64,000 nt of DNA from Vulcanimicrobiota bacterium (GCA_027307235.1 DAHUXH010000016.1:28178-92177); one strand, 5' to 3'; shown: positions 43,862 to 57,021, numbered from the stretch's first letter. The notes: generated from the letters alone by a model not told the origin. Program-made: numbers and translations.

Positions 43862-46021
43862 ATGAAGCTTGGTCGGGGTCTCGTCGCGCTTGCCGTGTCG
43901 TTGGGTGTCGGGTTGTCCGGATGCTCGCACCACGCGGGCACCGCTCTGCCGCCCGTGGGTGCGCCGGGCGCGCTGACGCACGCGCGCTTCACCTTCACCA
44001 TTCCGAAGACCGCCGCAGTCGCGAGCGCTTCCCGGAAACCGCAGTACGTCGCAGCGAGCACGCTGTCGGTCAAATTCACCCTCGTCACCGTGAACGGCAG
44101 CGCTCCGCCCGCCGGCATCAATCCGCTGACCGTCAACGTCACGTCGACCACGAACGGCTGCACCACCACAGCGGGCGTCACGACCTGCGTCGCCGACTTC
44201 CAAATTCCCGTCGGCTCCGATCAACTCAAGATCCAAACGTTTGACGCGGCGAACGCGGGCGGCAACTTGCTCTCGCAACAGATCAAAACGTTCGCGCCCA
44301 CGGCCGGCATCGTGAACAATTTTTCGATTACGCTCGACGCGAATCCGTCGACGATCGCGGTCACCCCGCCGGGCGGCACCGCCGGCAGTGTCGGCGCAGG
44401 CTTCACGATCAGCGGCACCAGCGCGCTGACGTTCACCGTGACCGTGAGCGACACGCATGGCACAGCGCTCTCCAACAATACGCTCGCCGGCAGCCCGGTG
44501 CTGAGCGCGTCGTCAACCAACACGGGTGTCGCCGCGATCACGTCCGTTTCACAGAATCCGTATTCGGTAACGATCACACCGACCGGATCAACCGGATCGA
44601 GCACGATCACGTTCACCGCCGCCCCGGCTAGCGGCACCGACGGACTCTCGAATTCGACGCTGTCATTTACCGTGTCAGCGCTACCGGAACTGATCGCGGT
44701 CGGCAGCGCCGGGACGGATAACAGTGGAAATCCCATCCAAGGGCAGATCAATCTCTACACGCTCGGTGCGGGTGCGCTTTCCACTCTCGCCGGGACTCCT
44801 ACGATCTCGCTCGCCGGTTCGGACCTTCCGTTGATGCTCGGAATCGACGGCAACGACAAGCTCTACGTGCGCGAAGCCACGAACGATCAGATTCTCGAGT
44901 TCCCGTTCAACAAAGCTACGCAAACATTCGGGTCAGCAACCGCGGTCACCAACATTGGCTGCCCGACAAACTGTCAGAACGCCTTTTTGGATGCGACCTT
45001 CAGCCTCGACGCGAACGGCGACATGACGGTAGCCAACCCGGCGGGAACGGCAAACCAACTCAATGTGTACCCGGCTGGTGCAACCTCTCCCACCCTTGGG
45101 ATGACGTTTTCCGATCCGACGGGCGGCCAGGCCTTCCGCGGCTATGATTCGGCAGTGCTCACGAGCACAGCCGGCGTACCCTTCGGATATGCGGTCGCCA
45201 TGGTGTCAGACGACGGAACGCTGACCGCGGGAGGGACCAACTTCGGTCCAGGACGCATCTCCGTCCTCAGCGCTTCGGGCGCGATCACGGGCGGCTCAAA
45301 CACAACATGCACGACGGGAGGAGCCTGCGAAGAGACGGACCTCCCCGCTGGTCCGAGCGGCAGCTATCAAGACGTCACCTGCGGTTCGGGCGCGGGCCTG
45401 TGTCCATTCGTTCTCGAAACCGCTTGGGACCAAGCCGATCAAGAGCTTGTCGGAATCGATCGGGAAACCGGTGTCATCTGGCAATATAAGTTCAGCGGAG
45501 GTGCATTCGGCGGGTTCACGACATTCGCAAACGACGTTATCGGCAACGACACGAGTTTAGGTGCCAGCATCGAGAGAGCTGTCTCACTCGACGGGCATTT
45601 AGCCATCGCATACGGCGACTCTAGCGGCAACACGTTCATTGAGATGTTCGACAGTAATCGTAACAAGGTGGCTGGCTGGAATCCAAAAACGCTCCCAGTC
45701 ATGTCGAGCGCAGGGTCGAGTTGCGGAGAAGCGGTGACCAACGTGCCGACTGGCTTTGCCGTCTTCAACATGGCGTTCTTGCCCGACGATTCGCTCGTCG
45801 TCTTCGGCGGTTACAACATAAACCAAATCTTCGTATTCAACCTCTCCGGAACGCAGATCGCATGCAACGCGCCGACCCTTCCCGGCGTTTCCGGGAGCAA
45901 TATCACGGGCAACGGCATGGGACAGGGCGCGGGAACTGCGAGCGTGCATCGGCGCCCATCGTTCAACCGCCGCGCGCTCTCGCGGCCCGTTTCGCCGTGG
46001 TGGAGGCGACGCAACTTCTAA
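43862..46021 (+). CDS. large lipoprotein with Ig-like and beta-propeller-like regions (family member 2)
   Basis: 719 residues; signal peptide with lipobox LSGC after KLGRGLVALAVSLGVG, Ig-like N-terminal part, then from about 290 a repeated pattern (NPIQGQINLYTLGAG; NDKLYVREATNDQILEFPFN; GIDRETGVIWQYKFSG) typical of NHL/propeller-like folds. Four or more Cys-Cys pairs suggest disulphides. ATG 43862 follows GGAAGGG. The last 25 residues are very basic (RRPSFNRRALSRPVSPWWRR), odd for this protein; a frameshift near the end cannot be excluded. Confidence 0.7.
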   Translation: MKLGRGLVALAVSLGVGLSGCSHHAGTALPPVGAPGALTHARFTFTIPKTAAVASASRKPQYVAASTLSVKFTLVTVNGSAPPAGINPLTVNVTSTTNGCTTTAGVTTCVADFQIPVGSDQLKIQTFDAANAGGNLLSQQIKTFAPTAGIVNNFSITLDANPSTIAVTPPGGTAGSVGAGFTISGTSALTFTVTVSDTHGTALSNNTLAGSPVLSASSTNTGVAAITSVSQNPYSVTITPTGSTGSSTITFTAAPASGTDGLSNSTLSFTVSALPELIAVGSAGTDNSGNPIQGQINLYTLGAGALSTLAGTPTISLAGSDLPLMLGIDGNDKLYVREATNDQILEFPFNKATQTFGSATAVTNIGCPTNCQNAFLDATFSLDANGDMTVANPAGTANQLNVYPAGATSPTLGMTFSDPTGGQAFRGYDSAVLTSTAGVPFGYAVAMVSDDGTLTAGGTNFGPGRISVLSASGAITGGSNTTCTTGGACEETDLPAGPSGSYQDVTCGSGAGLCPFVLETAWDQADQELVGIDRETGVIWQYKFSGGAFGGFTTFANDVIGNDTSLGASIERAVSLDGHLAIAYGDSSGNTFIEMFDSNRNKVAGWNPKTLPVMSSAGSSCGEAVTNVPTGFAVFNMAFLPDDSLVVFGGYNINQIFVFNLSGTQIACNAPTLPGVSGSNITGNGMGQGAGTASVHRRPSFNRRALSRPVSPWWRRRNF

Positions 46022-46134
46022 AGCTTCAGCGGGCTTTCGACGACACGAACAGAACTGGTGCGGTGGCAGGGTGTGTCGCGGTATAGACTTCACACCGTTG
46101 CCGTTATCACTATGCAACTTACGTGTGAGGTGTC

Positions 46135-46662
46135 ATGGATAGTCCGTTCATCGGTATGATCATCATGTTCGCGGGCAGTTTCGAGCCCAACGGGTGGGCA
46201 TTCTGCAATGGGCAGTTGTTGTCGATTTCGCAATATACCGCACTCTTCTCGATCCTCGGCACGACCTACGGCGGCGACGGCGTTCGGACGTTCGCACTCC
46301 CGGATCTGCGCGGCCGAGTCAGCGTCCATGCGGGCCAAGGGCCCGGTCTCTCCCCCTACGTTCCAGGCCAAACCGCCGGCGCGGAGAACATCGCGCTCAC
46401 GGTCGGTAACATGCCGTCGCATAGCCACTTGATCGGTGCCGACAGCGCGACCGCGAACCAAGCGGATCCGAAAGGAAACATACCCGGAGCCGAACGTTCC
46501 CAGAGTTCGACGAAAATCTATTCGTCAAACCCCGCGAACGCGACGATGAGCCCGGCGATGGTGCAACCGCAAGGCAACAACCTCCCGTTCAGCGTCCTTC
46601 AGCCCACGCTGTGCATCAACTTTATCATCGCTTTGAACGGCATCTACCCATCCCGCGGCTAG
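46135..46662 (+). CDS. phage tail collar domain protein (MdpB-like)
   Basis: The 175-residue protein has the tail-collar/microcystin-dependent-protein signature: MDSPFIGMIIMFAGSFEPNG, then WAFCNGQLLSISQYTALF, SILGTTYGGDGVRTFALPDL-type segments, and a C-terminal LPFSVLQPTLCINFIIALNG. Such proteins occur as phage tail fibre tips or as independent bacterial genes. No other phage gene is nearby. Its stop is followed 2 bases later by hairpin copy B. Confidence 0.85.
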   Translation: MDSPFIGMIIMFAGSFEPNGWAFCNGQLLSISQYTALFSILGTTYGGDGVRTFALPDLRGRVSVHAGQGPGLSPYVPGQTAGAENIALTVGNMPSHSHLIGADSATANQADPKGNIPGAERSQSSTKIYSSNPANATMSPAMVQPQGNNLPFSVLQPTLCINFIIALNGIYPSRG

Positions 46663-46664
46663 CC

Positions 46665-46766
46665 AGGAAGCGTTGATTTTTGCCATGCCTTCGTTGCGAA
46701 GAGCCTCGTGTACCAGAGTACACGTCGGCTCTTCGCGCCTCGGCCTGGCGAAAATCAACGCTTCCT
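46665..46766 (+). repeat. long structured hairpin element, copy B
   Basis: A 102-base inverted repeat: outer stem of 16 bp (46665-46680 / 46751-46766), middle stem with one mismatch, interior loop TTCGTT (46690-46695) opposite GCCTC (46737-46741), inner 10-bp stem (46696-46705 / 46727-46736) and apex GTGTAC-CAGA-GTACAC (46708-46723). It lies between the collar gene and convergent lon, 2 bases after the former's stop codon. Compared with copy A it has matching compensatory changes in both stems. Confidence 0.9.
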
Positions 46767-46802
46767 AGTGCGTTGCTGGGACTTTCTTTAGCTCGCGCGC
46801 TT

Positions 46803-49256
<2,454 letters not shown>

Positions 49257-49257
49257 G

Positions 49258-49647
49258 CTAGGCGAGGGTCCTCTTGACGATCATTCGGATGTCGGTGCGC
49301 GTGGTTGGTATGTAGCCGGTAGGCGAGATCGCAATCGCGATCGTCAGCAGCCCGTCGGCATACCGGGCGGATGCAGCCTCGTAGTCGACGCCGACCGGCA
49401 GGTGAATCTCCTTTCGGAAATCGCCGTAGGCGATCTCCTTGAGGAGAAACGAGCCGCGCCGCAGCCGTGTCTCGTTGCGCCGGGTGCCGCTGATGACGAG
49501 CGTCCGTTCGTCGGCGGCGACGCGCACGCTTGCCGGGTCCACCCCGGCCAAGTCCACGTGGACCACCAGACGGCCCAGCTCCTCGTCGAGAAAGACGTCG
49601 GCGCTCGGCTCAAAGTGGCCGGCTCGCGCCCGCACTACAAAGTCCAT
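49258..49647 (-). CDS. Hsp20/alpha-crystallin small heat shock protein
   Basis: The 129-residue protein has an alpha-crystallin domain: PSADVFLDEELGRLVVHVDLAGVDPASVRV, RTLVISGTRRNE, and a YADGLLTIAIA strand as the C-terminal core. The usual C-terminal IxI/V motif is not clear. ATG 49647 is preferred: TTG 49665 would sit only 4 bases from the CIRCE-like site. It probably binds unfolded proteins and hands them to Lon. Confidence 0.85.
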   Translation of the reverse strand: MDFVVRARAGHFEPSADVFLDEELGRLVVHVDLAGVDPASVRVAADERTLVISGTRRNETRLRRGSFLLKEIAYGDFRKEIHLPVGVDYEAASARYADGLLTIAIAISPTGYIPTTRTDIRMIVKRTLA

Positions 49648-49669
49648 CACTGCACCAGAACCCAACGCA

Positions 49670-49696
49670 TTAGCAATCGGATTCGCCGACTGCTAA
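49670..49696 (-). promoter_or_regulatory. CIRCE-like HrcA operator upstream of hsp20-lon
   Basis: TTAGCAATC - 9 bases - GACTGCTAA (49670-49678, 49688-49696). The consensus CIRCE is TTAGCACTC-N9-GAGTGCTAA, so each half has one change and the length is exactly 27 bases. It sits 22 bases before the hsp20 start. Predicted repression by HrcA is inference; no hrcA is in the window. Confidence 0.7.
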
Positions 49697-49703
49697 GACG
49701 AAC

Positions 49704-50240
49704 CTACATCGCGGGATCGGGCAGTTGACGCGCGGCCGGCCAAGCGACGCACGGGTCGATCTCGATGCGCAGACCCTGATCGGCGGTGGGCGGAATCTCG
49801 ACGCGGAAGAACTCCTGGTAGTGCGTCGCGACGCCGAAGCGCATGGTCGGCGGAAATGCCGAGATAGCCTGACTGGGCATATGCGTCGAGGCAAGAACGA
49901 GATTGATCGCGCGGGCTCCGGCAGCCGACATGTAGTCCGGTGTGCGCTCGCCCAGCCACGTGGTGCCGTCCTGCAAGGTGTAGAGAAAGCCGATCACCTC
50001 GCCTTGCAGCAACGTCGACGTGGCGACGATTTTGTCGATGCGCACGATCTGCGTCGCGCGAACGGCGGGCAGTTGAAGAACGGCAGGAACCGAACGCGGC
50101 GAATCCAGACACGGCCCCGTATTCAGTACGTCCGCCGTTGCAGGTGCCGGCTGCATCGGCAACGGCGTCGCCTGCGGCACCTGCTGCGGCGTAACAAGAT
50201 TTGCAACCGTAAGTAGAACGGAGAGCAGCATCATCGTCAT
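49704..50240 (-). CDS. secreted hypothetical protein, 178 residues
   Basis: Signal-type N-terminus (MTMMLLSVLLTVANL), a Pro/Gln-rich linker, then a compact domain with two cysteines (GPCLDSPRS near 40 and DPCVAWP near the end). No family recognised. The gene is divergent from the hydrolase at 50304 and ends 57 bases before the hsp20 start. Could be a cell-envelope or extracellular protein. Confidence 0.6.
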   Translation of the reverse strand: MTMMLLSVLLTVANLVTPQQVPQATPLPMQPAPATADVLNTGPCLDSPRSVPAVLQLPAVRATQIVRIDKIVATSTLLQGEVIGFLYTLQDGTTWLGERTPDYMSAAGARAINLVLASTHMPSQAISAFPPTMRFGVATHYQEFFRVEIPPTADQGLRIEIDPCVAWPAARQLPDPAM

Positions 50241-50303
50241 GGAGCGGTGCTTCGCGCCGATGCCCGAACATCATCCACGCCCGCCGAGGAGAGAATCGAA
50301 CCG

Positions 50304-51872
50304 ATGCCTTTCACCGCAACCCCGCCGCCGGCCGCGCGGGCAACGCTGCTGCCCGACGGCGCCTACGCGTATTCCATTCGGCAGGGAGGCGGCGAGGTCG
50401 CAACGTCGACGATCACCGTATCGCGTCGCGACGACGCGATCGTCATCAGCGAAGCCGTCGTCGCCAAAAGCGCGACGATCGCGGTCACGCGCACATTCGA
50501 TCCCCTGACGTTCGTCATGCGGCGCTATCACGCCACGACGACTGCCCTCGGCGGCCAGCAGGCAACGGCGGACATTACGCTCTCCGGCCGGCACGTCGAC
50601 GTAAGCGGCGGAACGGAGCACTACGCGTTGACGATGAGCGGCGACGCTCCGGTGCTGGTGGGCGATAATCTTGCCACGGAGTTCGCCATCCTGCCGGAGC
50701 TGCTCGACGTCACGCATGCGAACAGCGTCGCCCTCGCGCAGGTCAGCGGATCGGTGATCGCGCTCGACATGGCGATCGATCGGCATCCGGCGCAAACGCG
50801 GCCGAAGGGCGTCCCGAGCGACGACGTCGCGCTCGCGGAGACGACGGCCGGCGTGACCGCGTTCGTGTGGTATCGCGTCAACGACGTCGTTGACGACGTG
50901 GAAGTGCCGGCGCAAGGTGCGTCGATTGTGCTGATTGCCGAGAACGGACACCCGATCGCGTCGGCGGCGCCGCTCGCCACGCCGGTACCGTTGCCTCCCG
51001 CGCACTATACCGCCACGGACATCACGTTCACGTCGAGCGACGGAACCACGCTCGCGGGAACGATTACGGTGCCGGATCGCGGAACCGCACCGTATCCGGG
51101 TGTCATCCTCGTCCACGGCAGCGGCTGCAGCGACCGCGACGAGACCATCGGCCCGAATAAAATCTTCGCGCAACTCGCAAACGCGCTATCGAATGCCGGC
51201 TTCGCCGTCCTGCGTTGGGACAAGCGCGGCTGCGCAAAGAGCGGCGGCACCTTCGGCACGCGTGATCAACTCATCATGGATGCAACCGCCGCACTGCAAT
51301 TTCTGCGCGCGCAAAAGACCGTCGATCCCAAGCGCACGTTCGCGATCGGTCACAGTGAAGGCGGTGAGTTGGTCCCCTCGCTCGCGGTTCTCGACAATGC
51401 GTTGACGGCGATCGTCTTGATGGCGCCGCCGGCATTGCCGCTCGATCGCATATTGCTGCAGCAGTACACGCGCGGCATGAGCGGCCAAGAGTACGCAAGC
51501 GCGTATGCAGCGGAGAAATCAGATCTCGACGCGATCAAAGCGGGTCGCCTGCACGACCGCTGGTCGTTGTGGCTGCAAAGTTCACTCGCGGTTGATCCGG
51601 CGACGACGATCGCACGCGTCCCGTGCCCGATGTTGATTCTGCAAGGCGAGAAAGACTTGCAGATACTTCCCAAGGATTTGCCGCGCTTGGTCGCTGCCGC
51701 GCGCGACGCCGGTCGCGACGTCACCGTTCACACGTTCCCGAACGACGATCACCTGTTCATCAGCTTAGCCGATGGACAACCGCTCGATTTTCGTGAGTAC
51801 TGGACACCGAACGCGCTGGACCCGCGCATGCTCGAAGCGCTCACGCAATGGCTTGCCGATCGAAGCCGATGA
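50304..51872 (+). CDS. alpha/beta hydrolase of the dienelactone/peptidase-like type
   Basis: 522 residues. An N-terminal beta-rich part of about 250 residues of unknown type precedes an alpha/beta hydrolase domain (YPGVILVHGSGCSDRDE for the oxyanion, nucleophile elbow IGHSEGGEL, Asp in ILQGEKDLQI, His in PNDDHLF). ATG 50304 has GAGGAGAG about 10 bases upstream. Related proteins are annotated alpha/beta fold dienelactone hydrolase or S9-like; the substrate is unknown. No clear signal peptide at this start. Confidence 0.75.
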   Translation: MPFTATPPPAARATLLPDGAYAYSIRQGGGEVATSTITVSRRDDAIVISEAVVAKSATIAVTRTFDPLTFVMRRYHATTTALGGQQATADITLSGRHVDVSGGTEHYALTMSGDAPVLVGDNLATEFAILPELLDVTHANSVALAQVSGSVIALDMAIDRHPAQTRPKGVPSDDVALAETTAGVTAFVWYRVNDVVDDVEVPAQGASIVLIAENGHPIASAAPLATPVPLPPAHYTATDITFTSSDGTTLAGTITVPDRGTAPYPGVILVHGSGCSDRDETIGPNKIFAQLANALSNAGFAVLRWDKRGCAKSGGTFGTRDQLIMDATAALQFLRAQKTVDPKRTFAIGHSEGGELVPSLAVLDNALTAIVLMAPPALPLDRILLQQYTRGMSGQEYASAYAAEKSDLDAIKAGRLHDRWSLWLQSSLAVDPATTIARVPCPMLILQGEKDLQILPKDLPRLVAAARDAGRDVTVHTFPNDDHLFISLADGQPLDFREYWTPNALDPRMLEALTQWLADRSR

Positions 51873-52080
51873 GGTGAGGTGAGTACACGACGCCGATGGT
51901 CCCGTTTGAGCGGATCGGCTCGTATGCGGTTAAACGACACATCCGAACCGACTAGCCATGGCGCCGCAGCTTGCTCTGCTCGAGCGCGAATCGACGCCGT
52001 GTACGCCGCTACTATACACCCGCCTGCGGCCGACGAGAAGCACGAAGGACTTCTTGCCCATCCAAGCGAGAGAGGGTGAC

Positions 52081-53412
52081 ATGTCGACGCTGCTTCGTAG
52101 GCTCGGGACGCTCGATGCCGCGCTCATCGTCATGGGCGGGGTCATCGGCTCGGGTATCTTCATCAACCCCTCGGTTGTCGCCGGCTACCTGCATTCGGGC
52201 ACGCTGGTCATGCTGGCTTGGGCCGCGGGCGGCGTCGTCGCGCTGCTCGGCGCCTTTCTGTTCGCGGAACTTGCGGCACGGCGCCCGAGCGACGGCGGAT
52301 TCTACGCCTATTTGCGTGATGCGTTTCACCCGTCGCTTGCGTTCTCGTACGGGTTCACGCTGCTGCTCGTCTCGCAAAGCGGCGGGATGGCGGCAGCCGC
52401 CGTGACGTTCGCGAAATACTTCGCGCCGGTGATCGGCCTCGCGCATCTGCCGTCATGGCTGCTCGGCGATGCGGTCATCGCGCTCTTCACCCTCATCAAC
52501 TGCTTCGGCGTTCGCGAAGGTGCCACGACGCAAAACTTCTTCATGGCGCTCAAGATCGTCGCCATCGGCGGGTTCGCGGTGGTCGGCCTCTTCGCTCCGC
52601 ACGTCGCCGCGTCGGCGGCACCTGACGCCGCCGCGCCGGCGGGATCGATCTTCGGTGCGTTCGCGATCGCGATGGTCCCGGTCATGTTCGCCTACAGCGG
52701 TTGGCAGACGGCGAGCTTCGTCACCGCTGAGATGAAAAACCCAGGGCCTGCGCTCGCGCGCGGCATGGTGATCGGCGTCGCCGCTATCGTCCTTCTGTAT
52801 CTCGCGGTGAACGCGGTCTGTTTGCAAGTGCTCGGCATCCATGGGCTCGCGGCGACGAACACCCCCGCCGCCGACATCGCGCGCTTGGCGTTCGGACCCA
52901 TCGGCGGCGGCATCATGGCGGCGATCGTCGCGGTCTCGACGCTTGGATTCTTGAGCAATCAGATGCTGGTGTCGCCGCGAATCTACTTCCAGATGGCGGC
53001 CGACGGCACGTTCTTCCCGTGGCTTGCGCGGGTGCATCCGCGCACCCGCGTGCCGATTATTTCGATCGCGCTGCAAGGCGTCATCGCGATGATCGTCGCC
53101 GCCAGCGGTTCATATAGTCAAGTGCTCAACTACGTGACGAACATCGACTTCCTGTTCTTCGGCTTCGCCGCTATCGCGCTCATCATCTTGCGCCGGCGTG
53201 ACGACGCGATCGGCGCTCCGAAGCCGGCGATCTCGATGCCGCTCTACCCGTTGACGCCGATCATCTTTCTGATCGTCGCCTGGAGCATCGTCACCGCCGT
53301 GCTGCTGAAATCACCGGTGGAGTCGCTCATCGGCATCGGCCTACTGCTGATCGGCATTCCGATCTACTTCTTGTTTGCGGCATCGGCTCGCCGTAAGGAA
53401 CGCCTCGCATAA
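52081..53412 (+). CDS. APC-family amino acid permease
   Basis: 443 residues with 12 hydrophobic segments. The opening DAALIVMGGVIGSGIFINPS is the APC signature (GxIGSGIF, TM1) and SGWQTASFVTAEMKNP the TM6 E-containing motif. Probably imports amino acids such as basic or aromatic ones. ATG 52081 with GAGAGGG upstream. The 208 bases before it hold no gene; a TACTAT hexamer near 52010 could be a -10 box. Confidence 0.9.
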   Translation: MSTLLRRLGTLDAALIVMGGVIGSGIFINPSVVAGYLHSGTLVMLAWAAGGVVALLGAFLFAELAARRPSDGGFYAYLRDAFHPSLAFSYGFTLLLVSQSGGMAAAAVTFAKYFAPVIGLAHLPSWLLGDAVIALFTLINCFGVREGATTQNFFMALKIVAIGGFAVVGLFAPHVAASAAPDAAAPAGSIFGAFAIAMVPVMFAYSGWQTASFVTAEMKNPGPALARGMVIGVAAIVLLYLAVNAVCLQVLGIHGLAATNTPAADIARLAFGPIGGGIMAAIVAVSTLGFLSNQMLVSPRIYFQMAADGTFFPWLARVHPRTRVPIISIALQGVIAMIVAASGSYSQVLNYVTNIDFLFFGFAAIALIILRRRDDAIGAPKPAISMPLYPLTPIIFLIVAWSIVTAVLLKSPVESLIGIGLLLIGIPIYFLFAASARRKERLA

Positions 53413-53427
53413 GGGAAAGCCCACCCA

Positions 53428-53832
53428 ATGACCCGGGAACCGTTCTTGTTTTTGCACCGAACGCCGACGGCGAGCTTTACGCCGGCGTTCGATCCCAGTT
53501 GGCGGCTCGTGCTCGTCAATCCGGGGCCGGCGCGGATCGACAACGTGCGCGTCACGCACGGTCGCCGCTATCGCGACGAGGTGACCACGATCGAGCATCC
53601 CGCGATCACCAAGCCGATCGGTGCCGTGGAGGGGTCGCGGTACGGGATCGTCCAGGAACTGAGCGCCGACGAGATCGACCAGTTCGAGATGTGGTGGGTG
53701 GTCACGTTCGAAGGCGCGGACGGCGGCGGAACCCTTGCCTTCCGCGTCCTGCCAGGTCTTGCCGACGCCTTGCCGATACTTCTATCAAAGGATCCCCCGT
53801 TGGAGGGCTTCTTGGTTCCGCGCCGCGACTAG
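53428..53832 (+). CDS. hypothetical protein, 134 residues
   Basis: A 134-residue protein with no family that I can name. It is mostly beta-strand like (LVLVNPGPARIDNVRVTHGR; QFEMWWVVTFEGADGGGTLA) and has no signal or membrane segment. ATG 53428. It lies 15 bases after the permease and 9 before the HD-GYP gene, so it may share their transcript. Confidence 0.55.
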   Translation: MTREPFLFLHRTPTASFTPAFDPSWRLVLVNPGPARIDNVRVTHGRRYRDEVTTIEHPAITKPIGAVEGSRYGIVQELSADEIDQFEMWWVVTFEGADGGGTLAFRVLPGLADALPILLSKDPPLEGFLVPRRD

Positions 53833-53841
53833 AGGGTGAGT

Positions 53842-54903
53842 ATGTATCGCGTTCTCGTGCTCGACGACTATCAACCGAATCTGCAGTTGTACGCTACCGT
53901 CGTGAAACAGGTGCCCGACTGCGAGCCGTTCACGTTCAACAAACCTGACGACGCCTTGTTCTGGGCGGCCCGCACCGACGTGGCGCTGGCGATCGCCGAC
54001 TACAACATGGCCGACATGAACGGACTGGACTTCGTTCGCGCGTTGCGCGCTCTGCCGGGACGCGAAAACACCCGGATCATCATGCTCACCGGCGTCACCG
54101 ACAAGAGCGTGCGCAAAGAGGCAGCCGCCTCAGGCGTCAATCGCTTCCTGAGCAAACCGGTGGACACCGGCGAGTTCGTGCTGCATATCGGCAATCTGGT
54201 GAAGGCGTATGTCGATCACCAAGCGTCGATTCGCGCCAACAAGGCACTGCGCGAGCACATCGACGCTGCGTTGCGGACGGTGACCGAGCGCGAACGCGAA
54301 ACGATCGAACGGCTCTTCAAAGCGGTGGAAGCGCGCGATCCGGCGACGGCTCGCCACATGCGCTTGGCGCGCGATTTTGCGGTCGCGATCGCGACCGAAC
54401 TGAATCCTTCACGCGAAGACCTCGACACCTTGCGCTGGTCAGCGCTCGTCTACGACATCGGAAAACTCTCCTTGCCCGAGTCACTGCTCGGTTCCGAATT
54501 GAAGCTCAATCAACCATCACGCGAACTCATTCGCACGCACGCGAAGGCCGGTGCCGACATCCTAAGCGGCAGCGCATCGCCGCTGTTGCAGAACGCCGCG
54601 CGAATCGCGCACCATCACCACGAGTATTTCAACGGTGAAGGGTATCCGGACGGATTGAAAGGGGATGACATCCCGTTGCACGCGCGCATCGTGGCCGTCG
54701 CGGACACGCTCGCCGCATTGATCCACAATCGACCGTACCGCAAAGCGATGACCTTCGGTCAGGCCGGCGATCAGATCAAGCGCGAGAGCGGCCTGCACTT
54801 TGACCCCTTGATCGTGGCCGCGTTCGAGAGCGCCAAGCACACGCTGACCACGATCGCCCGCGCGAACCTCACCGACGAAACGCATGCGGCGGTGTCCCAC
54901 TAA
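53842..54903 (+). CDS. HD-GYP response regulator with degenerate HD motif
   Basis: 353 residues: an N-terminal receiver domain (D53 in AIADYNMADMNG, K105 in FLSKPV), a coiled linker, then an HD-GYP domain (about 165-335). GYP is intact (G267-Y-P in FNGEGYPDGLKG), as is AHHHHEYF at 257-262, but the HD dyad reads Y204-D205 (LVYDIGKLSLP). It is predicted to break down cyclic di-GMP if active; the Tyr would remove a metal ligand. ATG 53842 has GAGGG five bases upstream; GTG 53836 is also in frame. Confidence 0.8.
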   Translation: MYRVLVLDDYQPNLQLYATVVKQVPDCEPFTFNKPDDALFWAARTDVALAIADYNMADMNGLDFVRALRALPGRENTRIIMLTGVTDKSVRKEAAASGVNRFLSKPVDTGEFVLHIGNLVKAYVDHQASIRANKALREHIDAALRTVTERERETIERLFKAVEARDPATARHMRLARDFAVAIATELNPSREDLDTLRWSALVYDIGKLSLPESLLGSELKLNQPSRELIRTHAKAGADILSGSASPLLQNAARIAHHHHEYFNGEGYPDGLKGDDIPLHARIVAVADTLAALIHNRPYRKAMTFGQAGDQIKRESGLHFDPLIVAAFESAKHTLTTIARANLTDETHAAVSH

Positions 54904-54923
54904 GCGAAGGTCCATCACCGGAA

Positions 54924-54965
54924 AACAAAGAGCCCCGGCGCGTGCGCCGAGGCTCTTTGTTGTTT
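54924..54965. terminator. terminator between the HD-GYP gene and groEL
   Basis: An 11-bp outer stem AACAAAGAGCC (54924-54934) with GGCTCTTTGTT (54951-54961), a GC-rich inner stem, then TGTTT. It separates convergent genes and probably works on both. Confidence 0.85.
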
Positions 54966-54980
54966 CCGCGCGAGCGGAGG

Positions 54981-56648
<1,668 letters not shown>

Positions 56649-56658
56649 CTAAAACTCC

Positions 56659-56964
56659 TTAAACGCCGGCCGGAACTTTGTCGACGATGGCGAGGACGTC
56701 TTTTTCAGAGACGATGAGGTACTCGGTGCCGTCGATCTTGACTTCGCTGCCCGAATACTTTGAGTAGATCACGCGGTCGCCGACCTTGACGCACATCGGC
56801 AGCGTCTTGCCGTCGTCGGTCACGCGGCCGGTGCCGACCGCACGGACGATACCCTCTTGCGGTTTTTCCTTGGCGGTATCGGGCAGAAAGATGCCCGCGG
56901 CGGTCTTCTCGTCTTGCTCGACGTGCTCGATGACCACGCGATCGCCCAATGGCTTGAGGTTCAC
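56659..56964 (-). CDS. groES: GroES co-chaperonin
   Basis: 101 residues; [21 protein letters not shown] start, a mobile loop ([17 protein letters not shown]), and [20 protein letters not shown]. Start GTG 56964 with GGAGG 9 bases upstream; a longer frame reading upstream to 57036 is not needed. Precedes groEL in a heat-shock operon. Confidence 0.97.
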   Translation of the reverse strand: MNLKPLGDRVVIEHVEQDEKTAAGIFLPDTAKEKPQEGIVRAVGTGRVTDDGKTLPMCVKVGDRVIYSKYSGSEVKIDGTEYLIVSEKDVLAIVDKVPAGV

Positions 56965-57021
56965 TGAAATAAGCCTCCAGGTTGTGATGACGGCTCCTTG
57001 CCCCGAGCCGCTTCGAAGGGT

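Noticed and set aside
46135..46662. Prophage suggested by the tail collar protein
   Set aside because: No other phage gene, integrase or attachment site nearby; MdpB-like collar proteins occur outside prophages.
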